From: Myxococcota bacterium
GTDB lineage: Bacteria > Myxococcota_A > UBA9160 > PR03
Direction of reading: 5' to 3'
NCBI GenBank assembly: GCA_030066475.1
Contig: JASJBO010000392.1
Coordinates: forward strand, 1-6,601
Length of the DNA: 6,601 bases
Under the pieces are notes generated by a model. The model was not told where the DNA came from, made no database searches, and saw nothing but the letters and a program-made list of their open reading frames with translations. A program made the position numbers and the translations under genes. Every line of letters starts with the position of its first letter. The stretch's first letter is position 1. Below are positions 5,966 through 6,601 of this stretch, piece after piece.

Positions 5966-5992
5966 CTGCCCTCGGGACGCGAACGAGGGCGG
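5966..5992 (+). promoter_or_regulatory. hairpin abutting the ribosome binding site of the next gene
   Basis: GCCCTCG (5968-5974) and CGAGGGC (5984-5990) are a perfect 7-bp inverted repeat with a 9-base loop. Pairing can extend outward through a T-G wobble and a C-G pair to 5966 and 5992. The 3' arm therefore touches the GGAGG Shine-Dalgarno sequence (5991-5995) of the gene starting at 6000. It could dampen translation or protect the sulfatase transcript end. There is no T-tract, so it is not a convincing intrinsic terminator. Confidence 0.4.
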
Positions 5993-5999
5993 AGGCGAG

Positions 6000-6359
6000 A
6001 TGAGGAAGCTTGCAGGATGGCTGGTGATGGTCGGGGCGATCGTCCTCGCTGCTGGGACGAGTTGGGCAAAGCCCGATCAGGTCGATGGCTTGAACGTCCC
6101 GTTCGGACGCGTTCCCCAGGAGATCAAGAACGATCGATATCCTCGCACCTACGACCCCAACACGGAATGGCTGGGCAAGAAAGAGATGCGCATCGTCGCT
6201 CTCGGGACCGGAATGCCCAACCAGTCACCCAGCAATGTTGCCGCCGCGTTTCTCGTCGAACTCCGAAATGGAGACTCCTTTCTCTTCGACCTCGGAACAG
6301 GAGCCACTGACAGGCTTGCGGGCCTGGAAGTCGATTACTCCACTCTGGATAAAGTCTGA
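6000..6359 (+). pseudogene. N-terminal fragment of an exported metallo-beta-lactamase-fold protein
   Basis: This frame encodes 119 residues with a good start: GGAGG at 5991-5995, then ATG at 6000. A cleavable signal peptide (about 1-23, ending GTSWA before KPDQ) is followed by EMRIVALGTGMPNQSPSNVA and AAFLVELRNGDSFLFDLGTGATDRL. These are the first strands of a metallo-beta-lactamase fold of the tRNase Z/arylsulfatase-like hydrolase type. The frame ends at TGA 6357-6359 right after STLDKV, which is where such proteins normally enter the metal-binding HxHxDH segment. No other frame resumes that segment before the next gene. It therefore lacks all metal ligands and is probably the remnant of a deletion, although its start, signal and reading frame are intact. 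A retained short protein cannot be excluded. It is the second gene of a likely sulfatase operon and a paralogue of the gene at 6371. Confidence 0.75.
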
Positions 6360-6363
6360 AGGA
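6359..6363 (+). promoter_or_regulatory. ribosome binding site overlapping the preceding stop codon
   Basis: AAGGA (6359-6363) begins at the last base of the upstream TGA and lies 7 bases before the ATG at 6371. The stop, ribosome binding site and start are packed as in an operon. This argues that 6371 is a genuine translation start and not an internal methionine of the upstream frame. Confidence 0.65.
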
Positions 6364-6370
6364 CAATCAC

Positions 6371-6601
6371 ATGCGAAAGCGTCTCTCAGGCTTCATCCTC
6401 GGCTCGCTCACCACTGTCACGCTGATCATGCTCCTCGGTGCCGGAGGCAAGGTCACCTCACCAACCGGAATAGCACCAGACCGCTACGTCTACTATCCGG
6501 GCACCGAGGCGCTCGCTCCAGATGAGATGCGCGTCACTGCGTGCGGAACGGGGATGCCCGCGGCGCGTCACAAGCAGGCCGCTGCCTGCTTCCTAGTTGA
6601 A
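6371..6601 (+). CDS. metallo-beta-lactamase-fold hydrolase, N-terminus (partial)
   Basis: The open frame continues past the right edge; 77 residues are visible. A basic start (MRKRLSG) and a hydrophobic segment (about 8-26, FILGSLTTVTLIMLLGAGG) form a signal peptide or anchor. The mature part then reads YYPGTEALAPDEMRVTACGTGMP and AAACFLVE. A 37-residue ungapped hand alignment with the preceding fragment gives 20 identities, including EMR, GTGMP and FLVE, so the two are paralogues. These residues form the first beta strands of a metallo-beta-lactamase fold. The metal ligands would lie beyond the window, so activity cannot be judged. Annotated relatives of this kind include hydrolases labelled as guanitoxin-biosynthesis GntH-like; that label says nothing firm about the role here. 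An exported hydrolase next to a sulfatase suggests joint processing of an extracellular substrate. Confidence 0.75.
   Translation, partial: MRKRLSGFILGSLTTVTLIMLLGAGGKVTSPTGIAPDRYVYYPGTEALAPDEMRVTACGTGMPAARHKQAAACFLVE

Noticed and set aside
5044..6069. 341-codon minus-strand frame antisense to the sulfatase
   Set aside because: It overlaps the confidently identified sulfatase over nearly its whole length and shows no recognisable motif or ribosome binding site.

Overview
The window is high-GC bacterial DNA, about 60 to 70% GC by eye in sampled lines. It carries envelope and exported proteins: a sulfatase, metallo-beta-lactamase-fold proteins and a DUF3300/DUF2950 pair. This fits a Gram-negative environmental bacterium such as a gammaproteobacterium, myxobacterium or relative, but nothing seen here fixes the taxon.

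Layout from left to right. Positions 1-110 hold the 3' tail of a plus-strand membrane-protein gene. After about 270 non-coding bases comes an AraC-family regulator on the minus strand (379-1377). Its 5' end lies inside repeat copy A (1322-1466). Directly after that repeat, on the plus strand, is the beheaded 3' end of a membrane-protein gene (1467-1668). It converges on a two-gene minus-strand operon: DUF3300 (2654-3889), then DUF2950 (1731-2657), joined by an ATGA overlap. Repeat copy B (3971-4116) follows, about 94% identical to copy A and in the same orientation. Then come a plus-strand sulfatase (4207-5916), a short metallo-beta-lactamase N-terminal fragment (6000-6359), and the start of a second, related metallo-beta-lactamase-fold protein running off the right edge (6371-6601).

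The most informative structure is the pair of ~145-bp direct repeats bracketing a more GC-rich ~2.5-kb block (gene fragment, DUF2950, DUF3300). Collapsing the repeats would place the AraC regulator directly divergent from the sulfatase/metallo-hydrolase genes. This suggests an ancestral regulator-operon pair that was split when the block arrived with a second repeat copy. No transposase or integrase is present, so the mechanism is open.

Other points of note are a sulfatase with an atypical maturation motif (CTSTR, no proline), a metallo-beta-lactamase-like reading frame that stops just before its expected metal-binding segment with a paralogue directly downstream, and a tightly coupled pair of exported proteins of unknown function.
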